From NCBI GenBank assembly GCA_050011535.1, contig JBEKIX010000003.1:62001-126000 (forward strand): a DNA stretch of 64,000 bases. Reading direction: 5' to 3'. Source of the DNA: JAFNAG01 sp050011535 (GTDB lineage: Bacteria; Acidobacteriota; UBA6911). The notes under the pieces were generated by a model that had not been told where the DNA came from, ran no database searches, and saw only the letters and a program-made list of their open reading frames with translations. How positions within the stretch are numbered: position 1 is the stretch's first letter; each line of letters begins with the position of its first letter. Positions 24,462-36,483 of this stretch are shown in pieces. The position numbers and the translations under genes were made by a program.

Positions 24462-25682
24462 TCAGGCAGCAGGCCGCCGGAATGCGAGCACGGCATTCAA
24501 TCCGCCAAAGGCGAAGGAGTTTGAGAGGGCGTATTCACAGGAAGCGGTGCGGGGAATGTTGGGGATCACATCCAGATCACAGGCAGGATCCGGTTCGACG
24601 AAGTTCGCCGTGGGCGGCAGGATTTCGTTGCGCAGACTCAGGATTGTCGCGATCGCCTCCAGTGCCCCGGCGGCTCCGAGCGCATGTCCGTGCATTGATT
24701 TCGTGGAACTGACCGCCAGCCGGTCCGCGTGCTTTCCGAAGACGTTTCGGATTACGGCGGTTTCGGTGGCGTCGTTTGCCAGAGTGCCGGTGCCGTGTGC
24801 GTTAATATACCCGATCGCCTCGGGCGCCAATCCAGCATCCGCCAATGCCGACTTCACGGCACGTCCCGCCCCATCCGCGGAGGGGCTGGTGATGTGATGA
24901 GCGTCCGCCGACATTCCGAAGCCAACGATCTCACCGAAGATCTCGGCGCCCCGGGCCCGAGCTGCATCCCAGGGCTCGAGGACCAGCATGCCTCCGCCCT
25001 CACCCAGGATCATGCCGCTGCGGTTCTTGGAGAAAGGCCGGCAGGTATCGGACGAAACCACCCGCATGGCTTCCCACGCCTTCAGGTTGCCAAAGCTCAG
25101 GGGAGCTTCGCTGCCCCCGGTCAGGGCAAGGTCTACCATGCCTTCCCGTACCATCCAGAACGCATGGCCTATGGCATGATTGGATGAAGAGCAGGCTGTG
25201 GAGAGCGTAAAGGCGGGGCCAGTGATGCCGTACTCCATCGAGATGTGGCTGGCCAGCGCGTTCGTCATGATTTTCGGGACGCTGAGCGGGTTTACACGCG
25301 ATCGCTGGAGGCGATAGAGGTCCCAGAAGGCTATATCCTCTGTTGTCTGGCCTCCCATTGCCGAGCCGGTCACTATGGCCGTCCGCTCCCGCGCTGCCGA
25401 GGTGAACTCGATCGACGACGTCCGGACTGCCTCGCGGGTGGCAATCAATCCGAATTCAGCGAACCGGTCCAGCAACGAGGTGCGCTCACTGGCAAAATAA
25501 TCTTCGGTGCGATAACCGTGAACCTCCGCGGCATTCGGGAAGCGAAGCTGGGACCGATCGATCACTTCGATCGCACCAATTCCCGAGATGCCCCGGGAAA
25601 TGGCGGCCCAGAACTCGGCACTATTCCGGCCCACTGCGGAAATGACACCAAAGCCGGTGATCGCAACTCGGCGTCGTGGCAT
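24462..25682 (-). CDS. fabF: Beta-ketoacyl-ACP synthase II family (FabF-like)
   Basis: 406 residues. The thiolase-fold condensing enzyme has catalytic Cys164 in LSTACSSSNHAIG, His296 in NAHGTGTLAND and His333 in TKSMHGHALGAAGA, plus the start VAITGFGVISAVGRN and end SNSFAFGGLNAVLAFRR. It condenses malonyl-ACP with an acyl primer. The gene sits between the ACP and an LpxL-type acyltransferase in one operon. That makes a dedicated lipid pathway more likely than general fatty-acid synthesis, where fabF normally neighbours acpP, fabG and fabD. The symbol is by family. Confidence 0.88.
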   Translation of the reverse strand: MPRRRVAITGFGVISAVGRNSAEFWAAISRGISGIGAIEVIDRSQLRFPNAAEVHGYRTEDYFASERTSLLDRFAEFGLIATREAVRTSSIEFTSAARERTAIVTGSAMGGQTTEDIAFWDLYRLQRSRVNPLSVPKIMTNALASHISMEYGITGPAFTLSTACSSSNHAIGHAFWMVREGMVDLALTGGSEAPLSFGNLKAWEAMRVVSSDTCRPFSKNRSGMILGEGGGMLVLEPWDAARARGAEIFGEIVGFGMSADAHHITSPSADGAGRAVKSALADAGLAPEAIGYINAHGTGTLANDATETAVIRNVFGKHADRLAVSSTKSMHGHALGAAGALEAIATILSLRNEILPPTANFVEPDPACDLDVIPNIPRTASCEYALSNSFAFGGLNAVLAFRRPAA

Positions 25683-25693
25683 GAGATTTCTGA

Positions 25694-25969
25694 TCAGTCC
25701 TGATTCGCGGCCAGGGGATTCGGCGCGTTCTTATTAGCAATCAATTGATCGAGACCTTCCACGATCTGACGCACCGATTGCATTTTCTTGGCCGCTTCAT
25801 CCGGAATACTGATGTCAAAGGCCTCTTCGAGGTCGAAGAAAAGGTTCAACCCGTCCAGCGAGTCGATCCGAAGTTCTTCGAGTGAGCTATCCAGTGCGAT
25901 CGTCTCGGGGGGAATTTTTTTCATTTGGGCAATTGCCGCGAGTACTTTTTGTGCCACAGCATCGGACAT
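25694..25969 (-). CDS. Acyl carrier protein
   Basis: 91 residues from the ATG at 25969, which has an AGGTGA ribosome-binding site 6 bases upstream; a longer frame from 26005 has no such site. The phosphopantetheine attachment site is Ser37 in LRIDSLDGLNLFFDLEE, and VLAAIAQMKKIPPETIALDSSLEEL before it is typical of ACP helix 1. The C-terminal extension past DQLIANKN is unusual but short. It is the first gene of the ACP-ketosynthase-acyltransferase operon; its promoter lies at 26050-26078. Confidence 0.85.
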   Translation of the reverse strand: MSDAVAQKVLAAIAQMKKIPPETIALDSSLEELRIDSLDGLNLFFDLEEAFDISIPDEAAKKMQSVRQIVEGLDQLIANKNAPNPLAANQD

Positions 25970-26049
25970 GATTTCACCTGCCAACGAGGCATTTTGGCCG
26001 GCCATCGTGTAAGAGCGCCTGCCAGGTTCATGGTAGTTTAGGCCGCTCC

Positions 26050-26078
26050 ATCATACGGACCTCGCGCACGGCAGACAA
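26050..26078 (-). promoter_or_regulatory. Sigma-70-type promoter for the ACP operon
   Basis: On the minus strand TTGTCT (26078-26073) and TATGAT (26055-26050) are separated by exactly 17 bases. The start would be near 26043, about 75 bases before the ACP start codon. Confidence 0.6.
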
Positions 26079-26545
26079 TATAAAACTGGGGGCAGTGCGA
26101 TGAGGCTTGCGTCAGTCATCTGTTGATGGCGATTGTTTCCGGCGCAGGCAGAATTGACGTGAGCGGGGGTTTTTGCGAATTGCATATGAGATTCTGATGC
26201 ATCTCTATGATTCCCATAGTGTCCAGGTCATAACCAAATAGACCCTTTCATAGAACAAGCGTGGGCGGCACTTAATTGTCCCAGGTTCTGCGAAGTGGGC
26301 CGTAGGCGATTTCTACCGCACCTCGACCCAGATCCTCGACGCGCCGGCGTTCCTCTGACTCACTGCACCAGCACTCGTCATTCCGGGGTGGCGCTGCAGC
26401 CGCTTGACACATGGTAGATAATGACATCCGACGGTTTCATAACCTCTTCACCTCACGGAAGCTTCAAGCCCTTCGGTGAAATCACAGCAGGGTCGGCGGC
26501 CAGGCCAAACGGATCCTGAGGTTGCTGCGGGAGGTAATAGATAGA
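26079..26545. other. Intergenic region between ACP operon and dsbD
   Basis: No gene is supported in these roughly 470 bases. It separates two divergent transcription units. A TTGACA at 26404 has no proper -10 at the right spacing. I see no clear riboswitch or terminator. Confidence 0.4.
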
Positions 26546-28501
26546 ATGTGCGTCAAGCGCAAAACCAAAAAAGCCGCCGTGATATTCAAATGCGTGATCC
26601 AGAATCTTCTTCTGGGTCTCGTTTGCTTCACTCCAGCCTTCGCCCAAAGGCCCGATCCGGTCAAGTGGTCTCTATCATTAGAACCTCCCTCGGCTGCGCC
26701 GGGCTCCAAGATTCTGGCAAAGCTGACGGCGAAGATAGATTCAGGCTATCACATATATTCGCTTTCGACTCCTGCAGGGCCGATTCCGACCACTCTCATC
26801 GTGCAGGACAATCCGGCGGTAGCAAAATCCGAGATCTATCAGCCGCGCCCGCATGTCGCTTTCGATCCTAATTTCAAGATCAACGCGGAAACTTTTGAGA
26901 ATGAGGTGGTGTTCCTTCTCGCGATCGGAATTGCAAGAGATGCCCCTGCGGGGCCGACCGATCTGGGAATTCAGGCTCGCTATCAAGCCTGCACTGGCAC
27001 GCAGTGTCTGCTGCCAGTAAGGAAAACGGCGACGGCCCAACTTACAATCGATGTTTCGGCCGGAATCGCATCCGCGGCCATCCCGGCCGAATACACTCTG
27101 TTTGGGCAAAAAACACCTTCTGGCGGCACACCCGTTGCGCCTCCCGCCACTCCTGCTTCGGCCGGCCAAGCTGGAAAAGACGTGCAGGGAGTCGGCGCTT
27201 TTATGCTTATCGCATTCGGTTTCGGGCTGGCATCCGTCTTCACTCCCTGCGTATTCCCCATGATTCCGATAACAGTGTCCTACTTTCTAAAGGGGCAGGC
27301 CGGATCGCGCAGCCAGGGCATCTTTCAAGCAATACTCTTCTCGGGTGGGATTATTGTTCTGTTCTCCGCCATGGGTCTCATAACCACGGCCATTCTCGGG
27401 CCCTTTGGCACCGTTCAGCTCGGCGCAAATCCGTGGGTCAGTGCGTTCATCGCACTCGTCTTCCTCATCTTTGGCATGAGCATGCTCGGCGCGTTCGCGA
27501 TTACGATTCCATCCAGCGTGCTGACCAAAGCGAACCAGGCTTCCGGAAGAGGCGGAGTGCTGGGACCGCTTTTGATGGGACTGACATTCTCGCTTAGCGC
27601 TTTTGCCTGCGTTGGACCTTTTGTGGGAACGCTGCTCGCCGGGGCCGTGTCGAGCGGCGGGTGGAAGCCCCTTGCCGGCATGGTTGCATTTGCTTCCGGC
27701 CTGGCCCTACCGTTTTTTGGACTGGCTCTCTTTCCGTCGTTCCTTGGGAAACTCCCCAAGAGCGGCGAGTGGATGATGCGAGTGAAAATGGTGTTGGGAT
27801 TCGTGATCCTCGCCGCAATGCTCAAGTATGTCAGCAACGTGGATGCCATTCTCGGATGGAACCTCCTCACAAGGGAGCGGTTCCTTGCACTGTGGATAAT
27901 CCTGTTTGCGCTACCCGGGTTGTATTTGTTGGGGCTCCTTCGTCTCGAAGGGATCCGCTCCGAAGAGGAGGTCGGTGTTCCACGCCTGCTGATGGGGACT
28001 GCGTTCCTGGCGTTTGCATTGAGTCTCGTCCCGGGAATGCTCGGTGGACGCCTTGGGGAACTCGATGCCTATGTACCACTGGCTTCAGAATCGGCAGGTT
28101 TGCCGCAGGGTGCGGCATCGATGCCATGGATGAAAAACCAGTATCAGGAGGCTCTCGAGCGCGGTCGCAAAGAGAATAAACTGATATTTCTGAGTTTTAC
28201 CGGTTATGCTTGCACCAATTGTCACTGGATGAAGAGCAACATGTTCCCGCGGCCCGAAATCGCCGAGGCGCTCGGCAATTACATTTTGGTTGAACTGTAC
28301 ACGGACGGCACGGATCAGGCCTCGGAGGCCAACCAGAAAATCCTCAGCGAGAAGTTCTCGACAATTGCCATCCCATTCTATGCAATCGTCGATGCGGGCG
28401 GGAAAGAAATTGGCCGGTTCGCGGGCCTGACGCGGGACAGTGCCGAATTCCTGGCCTTTCTGCGCTCTGGGGCTGCGAAACCGGAGCCCAGGATGGATTG
28501 A
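26546..28501 (+). CDS. dsbD: Thiol:disulfide interchange protein DsbD
   Basis: 651 residues from ATG 26546, which has GGGAGG about 11 bases upstream. Signal peptide VIFKCVIQNLLLGLVCFTPAFA, then a DsbD-alpha immunoglobulin-like domain (ending QACTGTQCLLPVRK, which has the Cys pair), then about eight membrane segments with FGFGLASVFTPCVFPMIPITVSYFL (the conserved TPC) and a second Cys in AFACVGPFVGT. The C-terminal domain is thioredoxin-like with YACTNCHWMKSN (CxxC near residue 555). It passes electrons from cytoplasmic thioredoxin to periplasmic proteins such as DsbC and cytochrome maturation factors. A truncated dsbD paralogue lies 200 bp away on the opposite strand. Confidence 0.93.
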   Translation: MCVKRKTKKAAVIFKCVIQNLLLGLVCFTPAFAQRPDPVKWSLSLEPPSAAPGSKILAKLTAKIDSGYHIYSLSTPAGPIPTTLIVQDNPAVAKSEIYQPRPHVAFDPNFKINAETFENEVVFLLAIGIARDAPAGPTDLGIQARYQACTGTQCLLPVRKTATAQLTIDVSAGIASAAIPAEYTLFGQKTPSGGTPVAPPATPASAGQAGKDVQGVGAFMLIAFGFGLASVFTPCVFPMIPITVSYFLKGQAGSRSQGIFQAILFSGGIIVLFSAMGLITTAILGPFGTVQLGANPWVSAFIALVFLIFGMSMLGAFAITIPSSVLTKANQASGRGGVLGPLLMGLTFSLSAFACVGPFVGTLLAGAVSSGGWKPLAGMVAFASGLALPFFGLALFPSFLGKLPKSGEWMMRVKMVLGFVILAAMLKYVSNVDAILGWNLLTRERFLALWIILFALPGLYLLGLLRLEGIRSEEEVGVPRLLMGTAFLAFALSLVPGMLGGRLGELDAYVPLASESAGLPQGAASMPWMKNQYQEALERGRKENKLIFLSFTGYACTNCHWMKSNMFPRPEIAEALGNYILVELYTDGTDQASEANQKILSEKFSTIAIPFYAIVDAGGKEIGRFAGLTRDSAEFLAFLRSGAAKPEPRMD

Positions 28502-28560
28502 GTCTGCTGCATGGATTCAGACGGCCGGCCTATCGAGAGAGGAATGCGACGAATAGAGTG

Positions 28561-28797
28561 ATGCTGGGCGTGATGCTGGCCGCGATGCTCTGCCTGGCAA
28601 AGCCGACCCCGGGCGCAAAGCCCATAACGATCATGTAGCTCGATGGCAAGCAAAAAGGTGCAGTTCACGCATGGGAAGAGACATCTCCCTACCTGAAGAA
28701 AATGGTGGACGAGACCGGCTTATTCCGTGTGGAGGTCGTGACGCCGCCCTCGGCAGGGGGCGATGTCAGCAAATCCAAACCCCAGTTCGCCTCCGTC
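28561..28797 (+). pseudogene. ThuA-domain protein remnant
   Basis: The plus frame reads MLGVMLAAMLCLAKPTPG (signal-like), then PITIM, a TAG stop, and LDGKQKGAVHAWEETSPYLKKMVDETGLFRVEVVTPPSAGGD. The second part matches the start of ThuA domains (the HxW-x-x-T-x-x-L pattern and the following DTGLFxVxV). The frame then loses homology near 28797, where antisense dsbD sequence begins. It has an in-frame stop and is truncated to about a quarter of normal length, so it is a dead gene. Confidence 0.6.
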
Positions 28798-29513
28798 AGC
28801 GCCGATCGAAGGAAAGGAAGGAAGCCGTTGGATCGCGCCTGCTGTACTTCCGCGGCGGTTCCCGCGGGAGAACTGGTTGAGGCGGCGATCGATACGCTCC
28901 CGGGTACGCTTGCGGTTCCCGTCGGTCCCTGAAATCCCTGCATCGTCCCGGCACTGGCGTTGTCGCGGGCTCTTTCTGCAGGGCCTGTGCCTGGTGCCAC
29001 TGTGATCTTCAACGCGACCGGAACACCCCGAGGCGGCAGGCAGGTCTTGTTGTCACATGACTGATAGTAAGCCTGAATACGTACATCGTAATCGCCGGGG
29101 GCGGCAGAGGCCGACGCCTTCAATGGAACCCAGAACTCGGCGGTGCCGAAGTAAAGTTCGACCTGAATGCCGAAGTTAGGATCAAACTCCTTTTTGGGTG
29201 CCGACTGCCTTACCGTTCCTGACATTTCGAAAGGCGGCCCGGAGAGGACCTTGAAACGCGTGGCGATTGGAGGGGGCTCCTGGGTAGCCGAATAAATGTG
29301 CCAGTTTTCGTCGATCTTGGCTTCGAGTTTGACTTCAAAGCCGGCGCCTGCATGCACCGGCGCAGTCTGCAAACTTGCGGACCAGTGGACAGGGGACTCG
29401 TCCTTGGATTGGGCTCGGGCAGTCCCGGCCAGAGTCAGAATACAAAAGAGTGCGGCAGTAATCCATCGTACCATAGTGACGGAGTATACCATTGGTTCCA
29501 TCAGCTTGTGCAT
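28798..29513 (-). pseudogene. Truncated DsbD paralogue (DsbD-alpha domain only)
   Basis: The minus frame from 29513 gives a signal peptide (ITAALFCILTLAGTARA) and a complete DsbD-alpha domain similar to that of the intact gene (HIYSATQEPPPIATRF and FDPNF, with the Cys pair QSCDNKTCLPP). After SNGFLPFLRSALTE, the region that should enter the first membrane helix, the sequence changes to antisense of the ThuA remnant, and the frame ends at 28689. The membrane and thioredoxin domains are missing. A secreted alpha-domain protein could still be made, but without its membrane part it cannot transfer electrons. Confidence 0.7.
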
Positions 29514-29888
29514 CCTGCCTCACACCGGGATCGTGGCAACAACGCCCTACTGAATTTCCCATGCAGGAGGCCCTAACTCCAAGATGGGCCGTGGTTTCCA
29601 ACGAACGGAGTGAATTGTGGCAGGTATTTCCCCCCTCACCACTGGGGATGTACCTAGTCGCTCATTTCCCTGGCGGCCACTATTCTATGCAATATTTGGT
29701 TGATGCAGACTCCGATGATTACCTTAAAGCCGCCTGCAATTCATTCTTTCCCGCGTTGGGTCGCCCGTAAGAGCGGGAAGTAGGAGGACGCAATTATGGA
29801 GAGATGCATCAACGCCGCCGTTTCGGCACAACTGCCCGTGATCGGCCCGCCGCTGGAAATTGGTTATCTGCAAGCAGGGAAACTTTAG
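29514..29888. other. Intergenic stretch, no supported gene
   Basis: A 69-codon frame at 29561-29770 starting MQEALTPRWAVV has no ribosome-binding site and no known family. I see no promoter, terminator or repeat here. Confidence 0.4.
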
Positions 29889-30473
29889 ATGAGGGTGCTT
29901 CAGGTTTACATAGTTAAAGGTCTTCTGTATACGCTGGCCATCACACCGATTGCATTCCTCTACATTAATGGATGGCGACACACTTCTTACGATGCCCGTA
30001 CGTCCCCCCGATTGGGTGCGGCTGTTCCAGCGCATACTGCCATCGCTGCATCCGGCACTGGACCTGATTCTCAGAGCGTGTCGAGCGTACTGAAGCACGC
30101 GTCGGATCATTCCTCCGCGCGATTGATGCCGGCCAGGCTAAACTTAGGCGTGCGGGAAAACCCGGCGCCAAGTAGCGGTACGACGCAGATGGCGCGCAAG
30201 GAGCAAGACAGCACCGGAGCCAGAATTGACAGTGGACGAGTCCAATTCCGATGGGGAGATACTCCGGCTTTTCCAAATCAGGCAGGCTCGATTCTCGATG
30301 CCGACCCTGTCAGATCCGAAACGCTATACGGTCCCGACGCCGTTTACATAAACATCGGCAACGCCCAGGGGACAGGGATTTATTGGAAGCGCGTCATTTA
30401 TTCGAATCCGCCGCCGTCCGGCGCGGATTTCGCACAGCGAGCGCTCAGCTGGTTGCGTAAACCGACTCGCTAG
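29889..30473 (+). CDS. Membrane-anchored protein of unknown function
   Basis: 194 residues. An N-terminal membrane segment (IVKGLLYTLAITPIAFLYINGW) is followed by a Ser/Ala/Thr-rich extracytoplasmic linker to about residue 100 and a C-terminal domain with VQFRWGDTPAFPNQ and YGPDAVYINIGNAQGTGIYWKRVIYS. I recognise no family. An AGGGA lies 9 bases before the ATG. There are no clear partners: the gene stands alone between the dsbD scar and the DUF971 gene. Confidence 0.5.
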   Translation: MRVLQVYIVKGLLYTLAITPIAFLYINGWRHTSYDARTSPRLGAAVPAHTAIAASGTGPDSQSVSSVLKHASDHSSARLMPARLNLGVRENPAPSSGTTQMARKEQDSTGARIDSGRVQFRWGDTPAFPNQAGSILDADPVRSETLYGPDAVYINIGNAQGTGIYWKRVIYSNPPPSGADFAQRALSWLRKPTR

Positions 30474-30605
30474 GTCGGTACCTTCAGGTCAAAAGATCCA
30501 AGCACACTCCGGGTCGTTTTTCGGCGCCACTGCGTACATCAGAGGTCATGTGGTACGGTCCAGGGTGTGGTATAAATATTTCTTGCCGTAAAGGGGAAAG
30601 TACGC

Positions 30606-30974
30606 GTGCCCTATCTGATGCCGACGCGTGTGAAACGCGTGAACGCCTTGCAGACCGACATTACCTGGAATGACGGACATTTCAGCTCCTACCCTTCCTG
30701 GTATCTGCGGGAGAACTGCCCCTGCGCCCACTGCGTGGAGGAATTCTCGGGCCGGCGGCTGATCCTTCAAGGGAGTATCCCCTCTACCTTGGAGAGAGCC
30801 GATGTCGCGCCGGTCGGGAATTATGCGCTCAGTTTTACATGGAGCGACGGCCACAGCACCGGCATATATTCTTTCGACTTTTTACGCCGGATCTGTCCCT
30901 GTGCCCAGTGTATGCCGGATGGACTCAAGGAACCGCCCGCCAGCGTCAAACCTCCCGGATCCTTCGAAGTCTGA
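30606..30974 (+). CDS. DUF971 protein (gamma-butyrobetaine hydroxylase N-terminal-like)
   Basis: 122 residues starting at the GTG at 30606, with AAAGGGG upstream. The DUF971 pattern is plain: ITWNDGHFSSYPSWYLRENCPCAHCVEE and then YALSFTWSDGHSTGIYSFDFLRRICPCAQC. The two CPCAxC motifs look like metal-binding Cys clusters. In eukaryotes this fold is the N-terminal domain of gamma-butyrobetaine dioxygenase, but here it stands alone; bacterial ones are linked to Fe-S protein assembly in some genomes. A TATAAA lies 35 bp upstream without a good -35. It is 88 bp before metH and may be co-transcribed. Confidence 0.85.
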   Translation: MPYLMPTRVKRVNALQTDITWNDGHFSSYPSWYLRENCPCAHCVEEFSGRRLILQGSIPSTLERADVAPVGNYALSFTWSDGHSTGIYSFDFLRRICPCAQCMPDGLKEPPASVKPPGSFEV

Positions 30975-31062
30975 TCTGCCGCCTGGGCTGCGATACGCAG
31001 TGAACTCCGAACGTGGATTGGTTGAACATCTTTACGAGTCATTTTAGCTCCGAGGTAGCCAG

Positions 31063-34752
<3,690 letters not shown>

Positions 34753-34787
34753 CTGCCCGAGATTCACTAGCTTGGCGGCCAGAATAG

Positions 34788-34881
34788 TATTCTGGACAGA
34801 CTATCCCATGACCGTAGATGGCCGGCGCTTCATCTTTGTCAGCCAGATGGAAGAGACTGCTCCTCCATCATTGGCCGTCGT
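34788..34881 (+). pseudogene. Remnant of a TolB/WD40-like beta-propeller C-terminus
   Basis: A short frame reads TDYPMTVDGRRFIFVSQMEETAPPSLAVVA, which resembles the last blade of TolB-like propellers attached to Ser/Thr kinases or found alone (DGQRFLF...PITVVLNW). Nothing upstream supports the rest of a gene because metH ends at 34752. The rest of 34753-35004 holds nothing. Confidence 0.4.
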
Positions 34882-35004
34882 GGCCACCGGAGGGGACGGC
34901 GATGTTTTCCAAATCGATCGCGTCGCCGGTGTCACCCCTGATGATATTGGGGTCGCAGACTGTTTGACGAAATAGAGGTTTAATCGCACTCATCCCGCGG
35001 CAGT

Positions 35005-36396
35005 TCAAGATCGGCCCGCGTCGGCGCGCAGGATATCCAATAAGCGCTGCCGGCGGATGCAGCTCTCAAGCCGGAACGAGTCCGCAAGCGTGACCACCTG
35101 CTCGCCGCGAAGCCCCTGGAAACAGCGCTCGAAATCGTCGACGAGCGGCTCGGCGAGAAGGATGTGTCGGACGAGCACCTGCACCCACGAATCCTGCCCC
35201 CACGGAAAGGGCCGGAAGCCGGGGAACTCGCGGTGGAAAGTCTCCTCGATCGGTCTCATGATGTGCCGGACGCCTGCGTCGGTCGAGCCCCATGCGTCAA
35301 CGCCGAGCCGGGCCTTTTTCTCGAGCACCGGTCGAATCCGCTGCATGTAGGGCGAGGCCGGATCCGCATAGACGAGACCCTGAAGTCCGATGTCCTTGTA
35401 AGTCCAAATGCTCCAGCTGGCACCGTGCTGCCGATAGATCTCCAACTGGTCGACGAGCAACCGGTAGCGCATCTCGTCCTTCGACTCGTCTCCCGTGTAG
35501 ACCGGGCCGAATTCGCCGACCCAGATCGGGGTCTTGGTGCGGCGCATATACTCGGTGCGCTGGAGGAATGTCCGCTCGAGCACATCCCGATCAATGAACT
35601 GACCCCGGCTTACGCCCGGATAGTCACCTGCGTCGACAAATCCGGGCAGGCCATAGTCGTGACATGTATAGATGGTGTTTGGCCAGACCTCGCGGAAGAT
35701 GTCGAATTCAGTCGAGTAGCGGTCACCGTCAAGGAAGAGCATGTGATCCGGGTCGATGGCACGCATCACCTCGTGCAGACGCTCGTAGAAGGGATACAGT
35801 GCGCCGCCGCTCGCGTCGCCGGGCTCATTGACTGGGTTGTAGCCCGCTACCCATGGGTTGTTGCGATAGCGGCGGGCGAGCTCTTCCCAGAGGTGAACGA
35901 CGCGGTCCTGGAAGTGTTTGTGGGACCAGAAGAAGGCCCAGTGGGTAGGATTGTCGCTGTGCCAGTGCTGGTTTTGGAACCCGGGAAGCGCGTGCAGGTC
36001 AATCACCGTGTAGAGGCCGTGCCGCGCGCAACGCTCGATTGCGCGGTCGAGCAGGAGAAATCCCTCCTCCTTGAGTTCGAACGGCTTCATGTCATCTTCG
36101 AAGTGACGGTAGTTCACCGGCAGACGCACGCAATTCAGCCCGAGGCTGGCGAGGAAGGCCGCATCCTCGTCTCCAAAAAAGACGTCGAGGAACCGATCGA
36201 AATACTGCCGGTAGCCGTCGTTGCCGAGCGCCTTCTGCAGTGCTTTCCGCTGCAGAGACTCCGTCGCCGGATAGCCGGTGATGAAGTTCTCCATGTTCAT
36301 CCATCCGCCGAGACCAACTCCGCGCAATTTCAAGGGCTTCCCGGCTCTCGTTGCGATTTGCATGCCGCTCGTTTGAAGCAGGATGTTGTCATTCAT
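35005..36396 (-). CDS. Glycoside hydrolase family 5 enzyme, cytosolic
   Basis: 463 residues. The two catalytic glutamates are visible: acid/base E191 in YNPVNEPGD and nucleophile E295 in IWVGEFGPVY. Other family-5 features are LRGVGLGGWMNMENF, LNCVRLPVNYRHFE, VIDLHALPGFQNQHWHSDN and the SWSIWTYKD strand end. No signal peptide is present, so it probably acts inside the cell or on imported oligosaccharides; the subgroup resembles endo-beta-glucanases or beta-glucosidases without carbohydrate modules. It is transcribed away from a Ser/Thr kinase with 87 bp between them. The substrate is unknown. Confidence 0.9.
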   Translation of the reverse strand: MNDNILLQTSGMQIATRAGKPLKLRGVGLGGWMNMENFITGYPATESLQRKALQKALGNDGYRQYFDRFLDVFFGDEDAAFLASLGLNCVRLPVNYRHFEDDMKPFELKEEGFLLLDRAIERCARHGLYTVIDLHALPGFQNQHWHSDNPTHWAFFWSHKHFQDRVVHLWEELARRYRNNPWVAGYNPVNEPGDASGGALYPFYERLHEVMRAIDPDHMLFLDGDRYSTEFDIFREVWPNTIYTCHDYGLPGFVDAGDYPGVSRGQFIDRDVLERTFLQRTEYMRRTKTPIWVGEFGPVYTGDESKDEMRYRLLVDQLEIYRQHGASWSIWTYKDIGLQGLVYADPASPYMQRIRPVLEKKARLGVDAWGSTDAGVRHIMRPIEETFHREFPGFRPFPWGQDSWVQVLVRHILLAEPLVDDFERCFQGLRGEQVVTLADSFRLESCIRRQRLLDILRADAGRS

Positions 36397-36468
36397 CGAG
36401 TGCGTCCTTTTCCTATTGGTAACTTAGCGATGTTATCAGTCAATACGGAATTATTAGCAAGGACAAGC

Positions 36469-36474
36469 TATAAT
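36469..36474 (+). promoter_or_regulatory. -10-like TATAAT just before the kinase start
   Basis: TATAAT lies 10 bases before the GTG at 36484, with no convincing -35. If used, transcription would start at or near the start codon, giving a nearly leaderless transcript. Confidence 0.35.
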
Positions 36475-36483
36475 ATCCAGATT

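Noticed and set aside
26404..26409. TTGACA as a promoter for dsbD
   Set aside because: No -10 element lies at a normal 16-18-base spacing.
29561..29770. 69-codon plus-strand frame
   Set aside because: No ribosome-binding site and no recognisable family; it is likely chance.
30975..31062. Cobalamin riboswitch before metH
   Set aside because: Only 88 bases separate the genes and the conserved B12-box type sequence was not seen.
35164..36483. Extended N-terminus of the first kinase
   Set aside because: The frame upstream of 36484 runs antisense through the GH5 gene, and the kinase domain starts right after the GTG at 36484.
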